Below are positions 35,401-44,225 of a stretch of DNA of 55,876 bases, piece after piece. Position 1 is the stretch's first letter, and every line of letters begins with the position of its first letter. The notes under the pieces were generated by a model. It was given only the letters and a program-made list of their open reading frames with translations, was not told where the DNA came from and did no database searches. Position numbers and translations under genes: made by a program. Where the stretch lies: positions 408,883 through 464,758 of the forward strand of contig NW_003546253.1 of the NCBI RefSeq assembly GCF_000090795.2. The letters run 5' to 3'. The stretch comes from Amphimedon queenslandica. Its lineage: Eukaryota; Porifera; Demospongiae; Haplosclerida; Niphatidae.

Positions 35401-36134
35401 GAGAGGGAGAGGAAGAGAGGGCAAAGGAGAGGTGAAGGTTTGTGTGAAGTTAAACACTATAAAAGTGTAATGAAATAATCAGTTTCCTATCTACAGTAGT
35501 ATTAATAAAAGGAAATTAAGGGAATTACCATTACTTAATGGTACATGACAGTCAACAATCTAATAACATGCTCATACTCTTTATAGTAAAGAAAATATTG
35601 GAATTGTGAAAAAATTCCGAAAACTGAACAATATTTACACATAATCTGCACAGTCATTGAGCTTATATGGGGGGGGGGGACAATAATTATTACATCACTC
35701 ATTTCATTCTATTGGGCTTGATTACAGAAACAAGACAATGATATACCTATATCTGCTTACTTTAATTCATTTAATTCTTCTCTTTGTTGTACGTGTATGC
35801 GTCCCAGTTTTCCTCTGTCAGACTCCTTCTGCATATGCCCCAATCCATCCCAACCAACATACACCAGTTTCTTGTTGTTGGTCAGCAAGGAGGCTTTATT
35901 GCAGACAGCAGCTGCTAATGGAGCCCAGACGTGAGAATGGTGAAGAGTCTTTGTCACAACGGCACTCTCTTTGACAACGCTCAGTTCTGCCTCGTTCATT
36001 AGTCTTTGCTTAGAGAGGAACAGGTCGGTTTTAGTATCCTTTAACTCTACAGACACGTACAGGCCAGATTCGATCGTAGCGTCAGACTCAGCTGTAGGGT
36101 ATTTCTCTTGAGGGAAACTACATGCATCACTCAT
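32433..36134 (-). CDS. Tail-anchored protein resembling BCL2L13 (Bcl-rambo)
   Basis: 908 residues in three exons: 36134-35761, 35374-33739 and 33149-32433 (2727 nt, phases 2 and 0). The first ~550 residues are mostly Ser/Glu-rich and disordered. Residues ~555-690 form a helical region with spacing like the Bcl-2-like domain of human BCL2L13: YSEFKRV (compare YQAFREC), then LVTWLGYRLYEKL, then an INEYTTQAIED helix ending FGIVDWIGDTPF, which resembles the BH2-like GGWGTVF end. The C-terminus after GRSRKISGQ is a ~17-residue Ala/Leu segment ending LALRK, as in mitochondrial outer-membrane tail anchors; BCL2L13 ends VALALRKK. The family call rests on memory alignment and needs structure prediction. 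It shares a 113-bp promoter region with the ABT1 homologue. Confidence 0.55.
33300..33480. repeat. Degenerate inverted repeat in the same intron
   Basis: A GATTTTCGCATTTGG-like block near 33337 faces a CCAAATCGTGAAA block near 33459. It may be an old inverted-repeat element; the ends are not clear enough to define. Confidence 0.35.
33530..33733. mobile_element. TA-flanked MITE (204 bp) abutting a splice donor
   Basis: Left end TACCGTATAGCTTGAAATTT and the reverse complement of the right end (TACGGTATAGCTTGAAATTT) differ at one position; inverted similarity runs about 25 bp. On the minus strand the element starts at the TA of the donor GTAAGTA of the exon 33739-35374. Confidence 0.88.
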
Positions 36135-36247
36135 CTTGAGTTACTTTTTATGTCTTTTTACTATCAAAGCTGCTGAGGTATGAAAACCACTCCTGCCAGA
36201 CGAGCCCCACCCATCAACACCCACGCATCGACTAGGAGGAGCTAAAA
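36135..36247. promoter_or_regulatory. Bidirectional promoter region, Bcl-rambo-like / ABT1
   Basis: Only 113 bp separate two divergent start codons. It must hold both 5' UTRs and core promoters. There is no TATA box at a sensible distance. Confidence 0.6.
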
Positions 36248-37063
36248 ATGGCGTCAAATGAAGCGGTATCCTTGAGTCCTGGTATCATATACCTCAGTAG
36301 GATACCTCCTTATATGAAACCAAATAAAGTGAAGCACATATTCTCACAGTATGGTGAGATAGGTCGAGTGTATCTACAACCAGAAGGTCTGCTAGTAATT
36401 AATTTAATATTAAAAACAATTATTTCACTTTTTATGTCCTTTTTTTTTTATTTAAAAATGATGATAATAGATCCTGCCGTTAGAAAGAGGAGAGTGAAAT
36501 TTGGTGGGAACAGGAAACAGAACTATACTGAAGGATGGGTCGAGTTTAAGGACAAAAGAATAGCAAAGAGAGTAGCCTTGATGCTTAACAATACCAATGT
36601 TGGTGGAAAGAAGCGAAACTACCACCATGATGATCTATGGAACTTGAAATATCTCTCGAAATTCAATTGGACCCATATCACAGAAAAAATAGGTAAAATA
36701 AAATTTACCTTTATAACTATGATTACGTGTGTATCTAATGTTGTTTTATCAGCATACGATAGTGCAGTGAGAAAGCAGAAATTGCACACTGAAGTCTCTC
36801 AGGCTAGGAAAGAAATTGATCATTATTTGCAAGCAGTGGACAAAAAGAAAGTTAAAACAGCTATTCTAGAGAGGAAGAGAAAAGCAGGAACACTTGATGA
36901 GGAAGAAGAGGTACTGGAGTCTTTACTTATTCATTGCTGCTATTGTTCTTTATAGGGGAGTAAAATAACTAGAAAAGTGAAACAAAGAAAATTGAATGAG
37001 TCCGAAGAGACAGGAACTACGAATTGCTTGAGTGACAAAATCTTATCAAAAATATTAAGATGA
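36248..37063 (+). CDS. ABT1: Activator of basal transcription 1 / Esf2 (pre-rRNA processing RRM protein)
   Basis: 208 residues in four exons: 36248-36386, 36471-36692, 36753-36910, 36956-37063 (627 nt). The RRM-like core is clear: PGIIYLSRIPPYMKP, QYGEIGRVYLQPE, YTEGWVEFKDKRIAKRVA, GGKKRNYHHDDLWNLKYL and FNWTHITEKI, all hallmark blocks of ABT1/Esf2. A basic C-terminal helix follows. Esf2 acts in early processing of 18S rRNA in the nucleolus (known from yeast). Length agrees with a compact member of the family. The start codon lies in AAAATGGCG. Confidence 0.93.
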
Positions 37064-37210
37064 TCATTGTGTTGTACAATAATAATACTAATTACAGTAC
37101 AAAACTTTTTTGAGTTTGCATTTAAATGAGGGAGAGATGAGAGCATAACAAAAAATCAAACTTTTATTATCATTTGGTTACGCATGTCCTTGTGTCCATC
37201 TCCTTCCATT
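37064..37210. other. Convergent spacer ABT1 / CCCH gene
   Basis: 147 bp between the two stop codons. It is AT-rich and I see no feature in it. Confidence 0.5.
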
Positions 37211-38869
37211 TCAATCCTGATTAGGCTGTTCAGCTGTCATACGGGAAGCCAATGAGCTCTCTGGAGCCATCCCAGCAAGAGACTGTAGCAGCGTCTGTAC
37301 AGCTGGATTAGAATCACCTACAGCAAGAGTGATACAGTGACAAGCATCAGCCAGGAGCCTCTCTAGCTGTTGAATGCGCTCCTTCAAATCCAAATTCTCT
37401 TTTTTCAACTTATCGTATTCTTCGTTGCTGACTCCACCAAAACTACCGGGACCAGAGCTAGAGTAGCCGGGATTACTAATAAAAGGTGTCTGGCCAGGAA
37501 TCCCCTTATTACCCTGATAACTAACAATCTGCTTGATCTCCTCTTCACTCGGATGGTAGAATTTACAAGTGGACCCACGACCACAGATACCCTTTACGTA
37601 ATCACGACAAACATTATCTGCAATCGCTTTGAGGGCGGAGTCAACTGGAGCCCCACCCACTTTATCGCCACGGAGATGCGTCGGAAGGAGACCAGTCTGA
37701 ACGAAATAGTCTTCGTCCTCTTTTAAGGTGTGTAGCAGTTTACAACTGGGTCTGTGACAACCGGTTTCTTGATGGTCATGGCAGAACAAAGAACGGCTCA
37801 GGCAAACCCTCTCATCTTTTTCTTCAACGCACGTAACGTGACGATACTGACAATTTGACCCACGGGTGCATTGACTACGTAGGAAATCAATACAGATATC
37901 ACAGAAAAACATCTTGGACATGTTCCTAGAGCAAAGGGAGTCGCAGAAGTATCCCTGCTCCACAAACACTTTTTGCTCGTCAAAGTTTGCATGAATGTAC
38001 TTGCAGTACTGTCTAGGGCACCTCTTGTTTTGGAAGTCATGACAGAACAAGTTTTTAACGATCGCCTCCCTGTCGTCCATGTCCTCTACGACGTCTACAT
38101 GAATCAGGCGACAGTTTGATCCTTTCATGCACGTACGCTTCAAGAAATCAACACAATAATTGGAATATGTGAGTGCTTGGGTGACCCCACGGCTCTGAGA
38201 CGGGTTGCCGTAGCGACTGTTCCCTTGACGATTCTGGGGAATATCCCATTCTCGCCAGTTGTTGTAATCGTAAGGATAAGGCCCCCCTCCTCCTCCTCCT
38301 CCCCCTCCATAATCATAGGACTGTTGCTGATAAGGAGGAGGGTAAGGATTGTACCCTCTACTTGGACCGCCCCCACCCATTCCATATCCTCCTCTCCCTC
38401 TCATCATGGGCCCTCCCCTTCCTCCTCCTCCTCCCCTACCCCCGCCCCTCCCACCACGTACTTCGCTACCGAAACTCGTGTAACGAGACTGCGAGGATTG
38501 GTCCTCCGCTCGGTCAAAAACAGTTGCCGGTATTACGCCCGTCAAAAGGAACTCGTCTTCCTCTCGTCGCGTCACATGGAGGAAACGACACGTCCCACGT
38601 GAGCATATGCCACGGTTTTGAAAGTCGTGACAGAACTTTGCTTTAGCCATTGTCTCTCTTTCATCTAACGAGATGACTCTATCTGTGTGCGCTTTGTTGC
38701 AGCGCGGGCCTTTTGGACAGAAGCCACGTAAATGGTCGACACAGACGCTCATGTTCATTAGTTTTCGCTTCTTCGTGAGGGGGTCGGCATAATCATCTAT
38801 AGGTAAGGACCCAACATGATCATAGTGATCATAATATTCGGGATTCACAAATCCACCACCAGACGCCAT
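37211..38869 (-). CDS. Seven-finger CCCH zinc finger protein, ZC3H10-like
   Basis: 552 residues from a single uninterrupted exon, unlike most neighbours. Seven CCCH fingers can be counted, in alternating types. One type is C-x-D-x-L/Y-x-x-x-x-C-x-x-G-x-x-C-x4-H (starts near residues 43, 238, 334 and 425). The other is CHDFQ/CHDHQ-x-x-x-C-x-R-x-x-C-x4-H (near 80, 275 and 368). A Gly/Arg-rich segment (~138-205) separates the first pair, and a leucine-rich coiled coil lies near 480-510. Human ZC3H10 has three fingers in the same alternation, so this protein looks like an expanded relative. Probable RNA binding. It is divergent from the eL42 gene, 151 bp between start codons. Confidence 0.86.
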   Translation of the reverse strand: MASGGGFVNPEYYDHYDHVGSLPIDDYADPLTKKRKLMNMSVCVDHLRGFCPKGPRCNKAHTDRVISLDERETMAKAKFCHDFQNRGICSRGTCRFLHVTRREEDEFLLTGVIPATVFDRAEDQSSQSRYTSFGSEVRGGRGGGRGGGGGRGGPMMRGRGGYGMGGGGPSRGYNPYPPPYQQQSYDYGGGGGGGGGPYPYDYNNWREWDIPQNRQGNSRYGNPSQSRGVTQALTYSNYCVDFLKRTCMKGSNCRLIHVDVVEDMDDREAIVKNLFCHDFQNKRCPRQYCKYIHANFDEQKVFVEQGYFCDSLCSRNMSKMFFCDICIDFLRSQCTRGSNCQYRHVTCVEEKDERVCLSRSLFCHDHQETGCHRPSCKLLHTLKEDEDYFVQTGLLPTHLRGDKVGGAPVDSALKAIADNVCRDYVKGICGRGSTCKFYHPSEEEIKQIVSYQGNKGIPGQTPFISNPGYSSSGPGSFGGVSNEEYDKLKKENLDLKERIQQLERLLADACHCITLAVGDSNPAVQTLLQSLAGMAPESSLASRMTAEQPNQD

Positions 38870-39020
38870 TTTGATTTTATTTTAATTGACCAAAAATTTG
38901 ACTTTTAAACTGCGCATGCGCAATAGAGAAACTGGAATCATGAATAATTCATTAAGAGGTTGTGCAGTTGTTCAGCTCCGCCTTCTTGCATGGTCCTTGT
39001 CTCCTTGCTTGTCAGCCATA
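38870..39020. promoter_or_regulatory. Bidirectional promoter region, CCCH gene / eL42
   Basis: This 151-bp interval between divergent start codons contains the perfect palindrome TGCGCATGCGCA at 38911-38922, which matches the NRF-1 binding consensus. A CT-rich stretch (about 38975-39010) precedes the eL42 start, as is common for ribosomal protein genes. Confidence 0.7.
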
Positions 39021-39674
39021 ATGGTGAGTAAATGTGAGAGATCTTTGTAAATCAATTTATGCATACATTTTTCTTTAGCTATAATAGTTGTAATACCTTA
39101 TACTTTAATTGCATTTTTTATGTGGGTAGCTATAATGCCCAATTCATTTGGATTTATTTGTACTTTTATTTATGAAGGTAAACGTACCCAAAACCAGGAA
39201 GACCTTTTGCAAGATCTGCAAACACCATCAAACCTTTAAAGTAACCCAGTATAAAGCTGGAAAAGCTAAGCTCTACGTACAAGGTGGGCGAGTCATAATT
39301 TTAAATGATAATTTTTTGTACGATTATATCAATAACTATTTTAAATTTTTTTTGAGTAGGTAAGAGAAGATACGATCGCAAGCAAAGAGGATACGGTGGT
39401 CAAACTAAGCCAGTTTTTAGGAAAAAGGCAAGGAGACTGTTTATATCACACGTGTAGTTATTAGGCTAAGATAATTAATAGGCCAAGACCACTAAGAAAG
39501 TTGTTTTAAGGATGGAATGTACGACGTGTAAAAAGAAGACTCAAGTTCCTTTGAAAAGATGTAAACATTTTGAATTAGGCGGAGACAAGAAGAGAAAGGT
39601 ATATGTTACTCTTGTCTTGTTTTTACCTGATGATTGCTTTGTCTTTTGTTTAGGGACAAATGATTCAGTTTTAA
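39021..39674 (+). CDS. RPL36A: 60S ribosomal protein eL42 (L36A/L44)
   Basis: 104 residues in five exons: 39021-39023, 39178-39283, 39360-39427, 39482-39598, 39654-39674. Exon 1 encodes only the initiator Met and the intron follows directly after ATG. Blocks [60 protein letters not shown] and the C-terminal QMIQF are those of eL42, with both CxxC zinc pairs (CKIC, CTTC). The intron after 39427 starts GC (AAG|GCAAGG) and is the second GC-AG intron of the window. Confidence 0.98.
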
Positions 39675-39902
39675 GTTATTCTACATTTGTTATTATGTTA
39701 ACGATAATAATAACTAATTGTAATGTGGTTGTATGGGGGTTGTCTAGAAAACTAGGATACATAACATTATGTCTAGAATGATATAATATCAATGATGATC
39801 AGCAATTTTTATGCATATGAATGAAGTACATATCATCAGTATGACCACTGACCACGACACGCCTACTTTCAAGTGACAGTGTGCAGTCTGTGCACTTGAA
39901 AA

Positions 39903-41032
39903 ATGGCAGGTACAAAGGATGTATTCGTCTTCCTTGTCGTTATTGGCTCGTGTTTGACCTTTGGAATATTTCTCTATACAAGATACGTTCCATACTCAAT
40001 GCCAACAATAAAAGATGCCGGCATTCAATTGAGTGATGCCATTACAAAAGAAGAAACAACATGTCCGCCTCCCCTAGGTGTCAATCTATCCTTAGCTTCC
40101 AAATTGTCTGGCTACACACCGCTAAGCTATCATACAAACTACTCGAGGAATACCTTCACCATAGTAATGCCAACTTATGGTCGGAGTGCTCAGTTACCCC
40201 AGATATTGACTCACTATTGTGGCATATCAAATGTTGCTAAAATATTGGTATTGTGGAATAATATTGGGGTCCAAGTCCCTGGCCCAATAAAGGATTTCAA
40301 ATGTCAAGTACCGCTGAAGATAAAGATTATGGAAGAGAATAAGTTAACATCTCGTTTTGTACCTTACCCTGAAATAGAGACTGAAGGTATCCAAAATTAA
40401 TAATTGTTAATGATGGTTTCAGTCTTTCTCTTTAGCAATATATGCAGTTGATGATGACAGGATGGTCGACCCTGTTGGTATGGAAAAGGGTTTTGAAGCA
40501 TGGAAGGTATTACAATTAGTTACAGTCTCTCATTCTCTCTGGCTCAAATAGGCATTCCCTCATCTTATTGTTGGGTTTTGTGAAAGATCTCACTCATTTA
40601 AAAATGGTCGATATAAATACAGTGGCGGCAAATCTTATTCAATGATACTCACAAACTCTGTATTCTTACACAGAATGTATCTTAAAATGTTCACAGAGTC
40701 CCTTCCACATTCTATTCATGCTTTCATAGATAAGAACATGAATGGAGAGGATATAGCAATGAATGCCATGGTTGCTGACTATCTTAAAAAGTTAGACAGA
40801 CCGCAGTGCCCCTGCGTAAAGGTAAAAGGCTCAACTAAAGAGATTCACATGAAACCAAGTTAGTTCTATCTTTGCTTTGCTTTCATTCTCTTTTTATACA
40901 GCTAAACCTGGTCAGTATGTAAGTCTATATCATCGTGGAAATCACATGAAAAAGAGAGATGAGTGCTTAAACTTGATAGCTAATGAATACAAATACATGC
41001 CTTTAATACCTTGTAAATTTGTAATAACATGA
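39903..41032 (+). CDS. EXTL2-like GT64 glycosyltransferase, copy 1
   Basis: 330-residue type II membrane protein in four exons: 39903-40386, 40436-40506, 40552-40858, 40902-41032. A short cytosolic tail is followed by a membrane anchor (~8-27), then the exostosin C-terminal (GT64) fold: FTIVMPTYGRSAQL, VLWNN, the nucleotide-sugar motif VDDDR (DxD), MILTNSVFLHRMYL, NGEDIAMNAMVADYL and a Cys-rich CPC turn. EXTL2 transfers HexNAc to the heparan-sulphate linkage region in the Golgi; the exact activity here is inferred. Its sister copy lies 3 kb downstream with an unrelated gene between them. Confidence 0.9.
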
Positions 41033-41128
41033 CAATTTATCCTCACAGTACTCATTTTATCATTATTTAACAAAATTAATAATTAATTTTTATCTATAAT
41101 GAATATCTGTCTATTGCTAAGTTAAATA

Positions 41129-42921
41129 TCAAGGCTCTTCATTTTTCTTTTCCCATTCCTCTTCTTTCTGTTGAAATAAATAGCAAGCTTTGTCATATAC
41201 ATAAACATGTACTTTTAAATAAATAAATAAATCAAAGATGCAAGCTATGTTTATTATAATTATCATAATCTACTCAATAATATCAACATTAATGCTTATA
41301 AAGCCACATTTATTTATTTATTTATTTACAGGGGTGGTTAGTCTTACCATTGATTCAATCATAAGTACTTTCATAATGTACTCAACGTATTCCCTATTCT
41401 GCTTTCTAATTGGACAGCGATCTCCTATTATCGTCACAATGTCATTTTTCTTGTTGTATCTGTGATCGGCTAGTTTTATCAATTTTGTTCTGGCTCTTTC
41501 TGGAAGTTTAAGATCTGAGACTTTAAACTATATAGTGTACATGATAATTTAATCCCAGGGTTTCTCACAAAGCGTGCTAATTGAGCTACACAGCATCTTT
41601 CATGCAATAAAACTCTACATGATATTAAAGGCACTTTGGTCTGATTTTGGAGCAACTTAAAAATTAAAAATCCAATTTTGATTGGAACCTGCTCAAAATT
41701 CTTACACAGCATAAGAACATGTATATGTATCAGAAAAAAATTATAAAAATTAAAACTCTCTCCTAGACATTTTAGCAAAATTTGGCCAATGACCCTATAC
41801 TATAGTACATGGCCTTTGGCCCAATTTTTGAGCAACTTTAAAAAATCATTAAAAATCTAATTTTGGTCAGAATCCACTCAACATAACATAAGTACATGTA
41901 TACACATCAAAAATAAAATAAAAAATTCTCTCATAGAAAAATACCCTGCGCTATAGTGGCTTTTGGAGCAACTTTAATCATTTGCTGACAAGAAGCTGAG
42001 AACTAAGCCAAGACCCTGTGGGAAACCCTGCTTTACCCTGAGTTTAACTATCCGTGATGATTCATCACGTATGTCAGAAGAAGCTGATAATTTGTTGATA
42101 GATGATACTGTGATAGGAAGTCGAGGGAGTTCTCTTGGCCAGTCTGTGCATAACTCTAGAAAGTATAATATGCTTCAAAATTAAGATAAGTCATATCTTT
42201 TCATCCAAATCAGCTCAAACTTTCTACATAGCATAAGGACATCACTACAAATCAAAAGATTTAATAAATATTTGGCAGAGTGAATTGGCAGAAAATTTCT
42301 GCATAGCACAAGGGCACCAATAACTATCAAAAAAGATATTTTTCTGCCATTCACTTACCCTTTAGTGCCACACAATGTTTCTCGATAGCAGGAGGTGTCA
42401 AATGAAAAAAGTTTGGTATCTGAAGTGGAACAATTATTATAGTATTAGTAGATAATAATGATGATAGTACTTACCTTAAGTAATTCATGGTTTCCCTCAA
42501 CAGGAGGGGGTACCTCCCCTTTTGGAGGACGACCCATACGAAGGGACAGGGGGATGAGATAAGGGTCGAAAGGTCTTGCTGTCTGACAGACTGAACTCCA
42601 TTCAACTCCTTCATTAAATTTGTGGGGCTAAAATTTTTTAAAATCGTTTTAAAAATACGCACAATTGGAATACCTTCATTTTATTATAACTAATTAAAGG
42701 TTCAAAAAACCTTGGTTTCTTATCATCTTTCTTATTATGTGTCCTTGTCCCTTTAAATATTAATAGTTTATTCTATTCTTAGTCTTTCAATGTTTACCTT
42801 TTCTAAACCCCCTTACAGGTCCTCTATTAGTACTAGCCCCTGTAGCATATGATCTACGGCTCCAGTTTATCCACTTGAAGCATAAAGTGTCCTTTAGTAA
42901 TGGAGGCCTGAGTGCCGCCAT
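41129..42921 (-). CDS. MRPS35: Mitochondrial small-subunit ribosomal protein mS35
   Basis: 251 residues in seven exons: 42921-42817, 42772-42674, 42627-42475, 42419-42359, 42155-42037, 41527-41348, 41167-41129 (756 nt). The basic, acid-free N-terminus after MAALRPPLL looks like a mitochondrial presequence. Family blocks are LSLRMGRPPKGEVPP, NHELLKIPNFFHLTPPAIEK, CTDWPRELP and LADHRYNKKNDIVTI followed by DRCPIRKQN, matching metazoan mS35 in order. All exons are short, so the gene is easy to miss. It lies between the two EXTL2-like copies on the opposite strand. Its intron 41528-42036 holds copies of the ~177-bp repeat family. Confidence 0.93.
41630..42030 (-). repeat. Copies of the ~177-bp repeat family in an mS35 intron
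   Basis: Two diverged copies with CTATACTATAGTACATGG and GCATAAGAACATGTATATGT blocks lie in the intron 41528-42036. A further partial copy lies at about 42176-42350 across the next intron. Confidence 0.7.
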
Positions 42922-42974
42922 TTTATAATTATCTAGTCCTAAACCACGCCTACAGGCACGCCTCCAGCATCATC
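42922..42974. promoter_or_regulatory. Bidirectional promoter region, mS35 / EXTL2-like copy 2
   Basis: Only 53 bp separate the two divergent start codons, so transcription start sites must be nearly at, or overlap, each other's coding starts. The AAAATGGCGGC at the mS35 start resembles a YY1-type initiator motif. Confidence 0.6.
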
Positions 42975-44092
42975 ATGGGCTCTCTAAAGACTAGAACCTT
43001 AACTAAAGGACTGTTCCTCGTTGCTTTTTGCTCCCTTACAATGTTTTTCATATACTTTTGTATGCGCAAGGGTGATATGGAGTGTCCTGGTGCCTCTTCG
43101 CATCATTATATCTCTGGCCTAATGGGACCTAAGTATTTTAATTTAATATCCAATGAGACCCATCCAGACTATCCACCATTGAACCATCATACAAACTACT
43201 CAAGAGACAAATTCACTATCATTATGCCAACTTATGGTCGGAGTGCTCAGTTACTCCAGATTTTGACTCACTATTGTGGCATATCAAATGTTGCTAAAAT
43301 ATTGGTATTGTGGAATAATATTGGGGTTCCGATCCCTGGCCCGATAAAGTATTTTGAATGTCAAGTACCGCTGAAGATAAAGATTATGGAAGAGAATAAG
43401 TTAACATCTCGTTTTATACCTTACCCTGAAATAGAGACTGAAGGTATCCTAAATTAATAATTGTTAATGATGGTTTCAGTCTTTCTCTTTAGCAATATTT
43501 GCAGTTGATGATGACAGGATGGTCGACCCTGTTGGTATGGAAAAGGGTTTTGCAGCATGGAAGGTAATTAGCTGTGTAATAATACCTGTATATATATTCT
43601 AATGTTCATTGATTAGACATTCTATCATCTGATTGTTGGGTTTTCCATGAGACACTTTGGGATGTTAGAAAACGGCCAATATAAATATTGCAAGAGAATC
43701 GATTCCTATTCAATGATGCTCACAAACTCTGCATTCTTACACAGAATGTATCTTAAAATGTTCACAGAGTCCCTTCCACGTTCTATTTATGCTTTCATAG
43801 ATGAGAACATGAATGGAGAGGATATAGCAATGAATGCTATGGTTGCTGACTATCTTAAAAAGATAGATAGACCACAGTGTCCTTGTTTATGGGTTGAAGC
43901 CTCAACTGAAGAGATACATATGAAGGGTAGGTCTTTGCTTTCATGTTTAATCTTGGTTTTTATGCCTTTTTAGGTCAATTTGTAAGTCTTTATGGTCGTG
44001 GAGATCACGTAAAAAAGAGAGATGAATGCTTAAACATGATAGCTAGTGAATACAAGTATATGCCTTTAATGCCTTGCAAATATGTAGTATAA
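42975..44092 (+). CDS. EXTL2-like GT64 glycosyltransferase, copy 2
   Basis: 322 residues in four exons with the same phases as copy 1: 42975-43443, 43493-43563, 43617-43926, 43974-44092. I start at MGSLKTRT because a hydrophobic anchor (~13-29) follows. Catalytic-domain motifs FTIIMPTYGRSAQL, VDDDR and NGEDIAMNAMVADYL are conserved. The membrane and stem region (first ~70 residues) differs from copy 1, whereas the middle, including intron 1, is almost identical. This suggests a duplication followed by gene conversion or a new 5' end. Confidence 0.9.
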
Positions 44093-44225
44093 GTTATTTT
44101 ATTTTTATTTTTAAATCAGAGTATCATGAAAATTAAAATTATTATTGATTGTCGGGCGTGGCTCCATATTAATCATTGGGCGTGGCTATGATCTGCGTGA
44201 AAAGTAGCCACGCCCTGCTGTCAAA

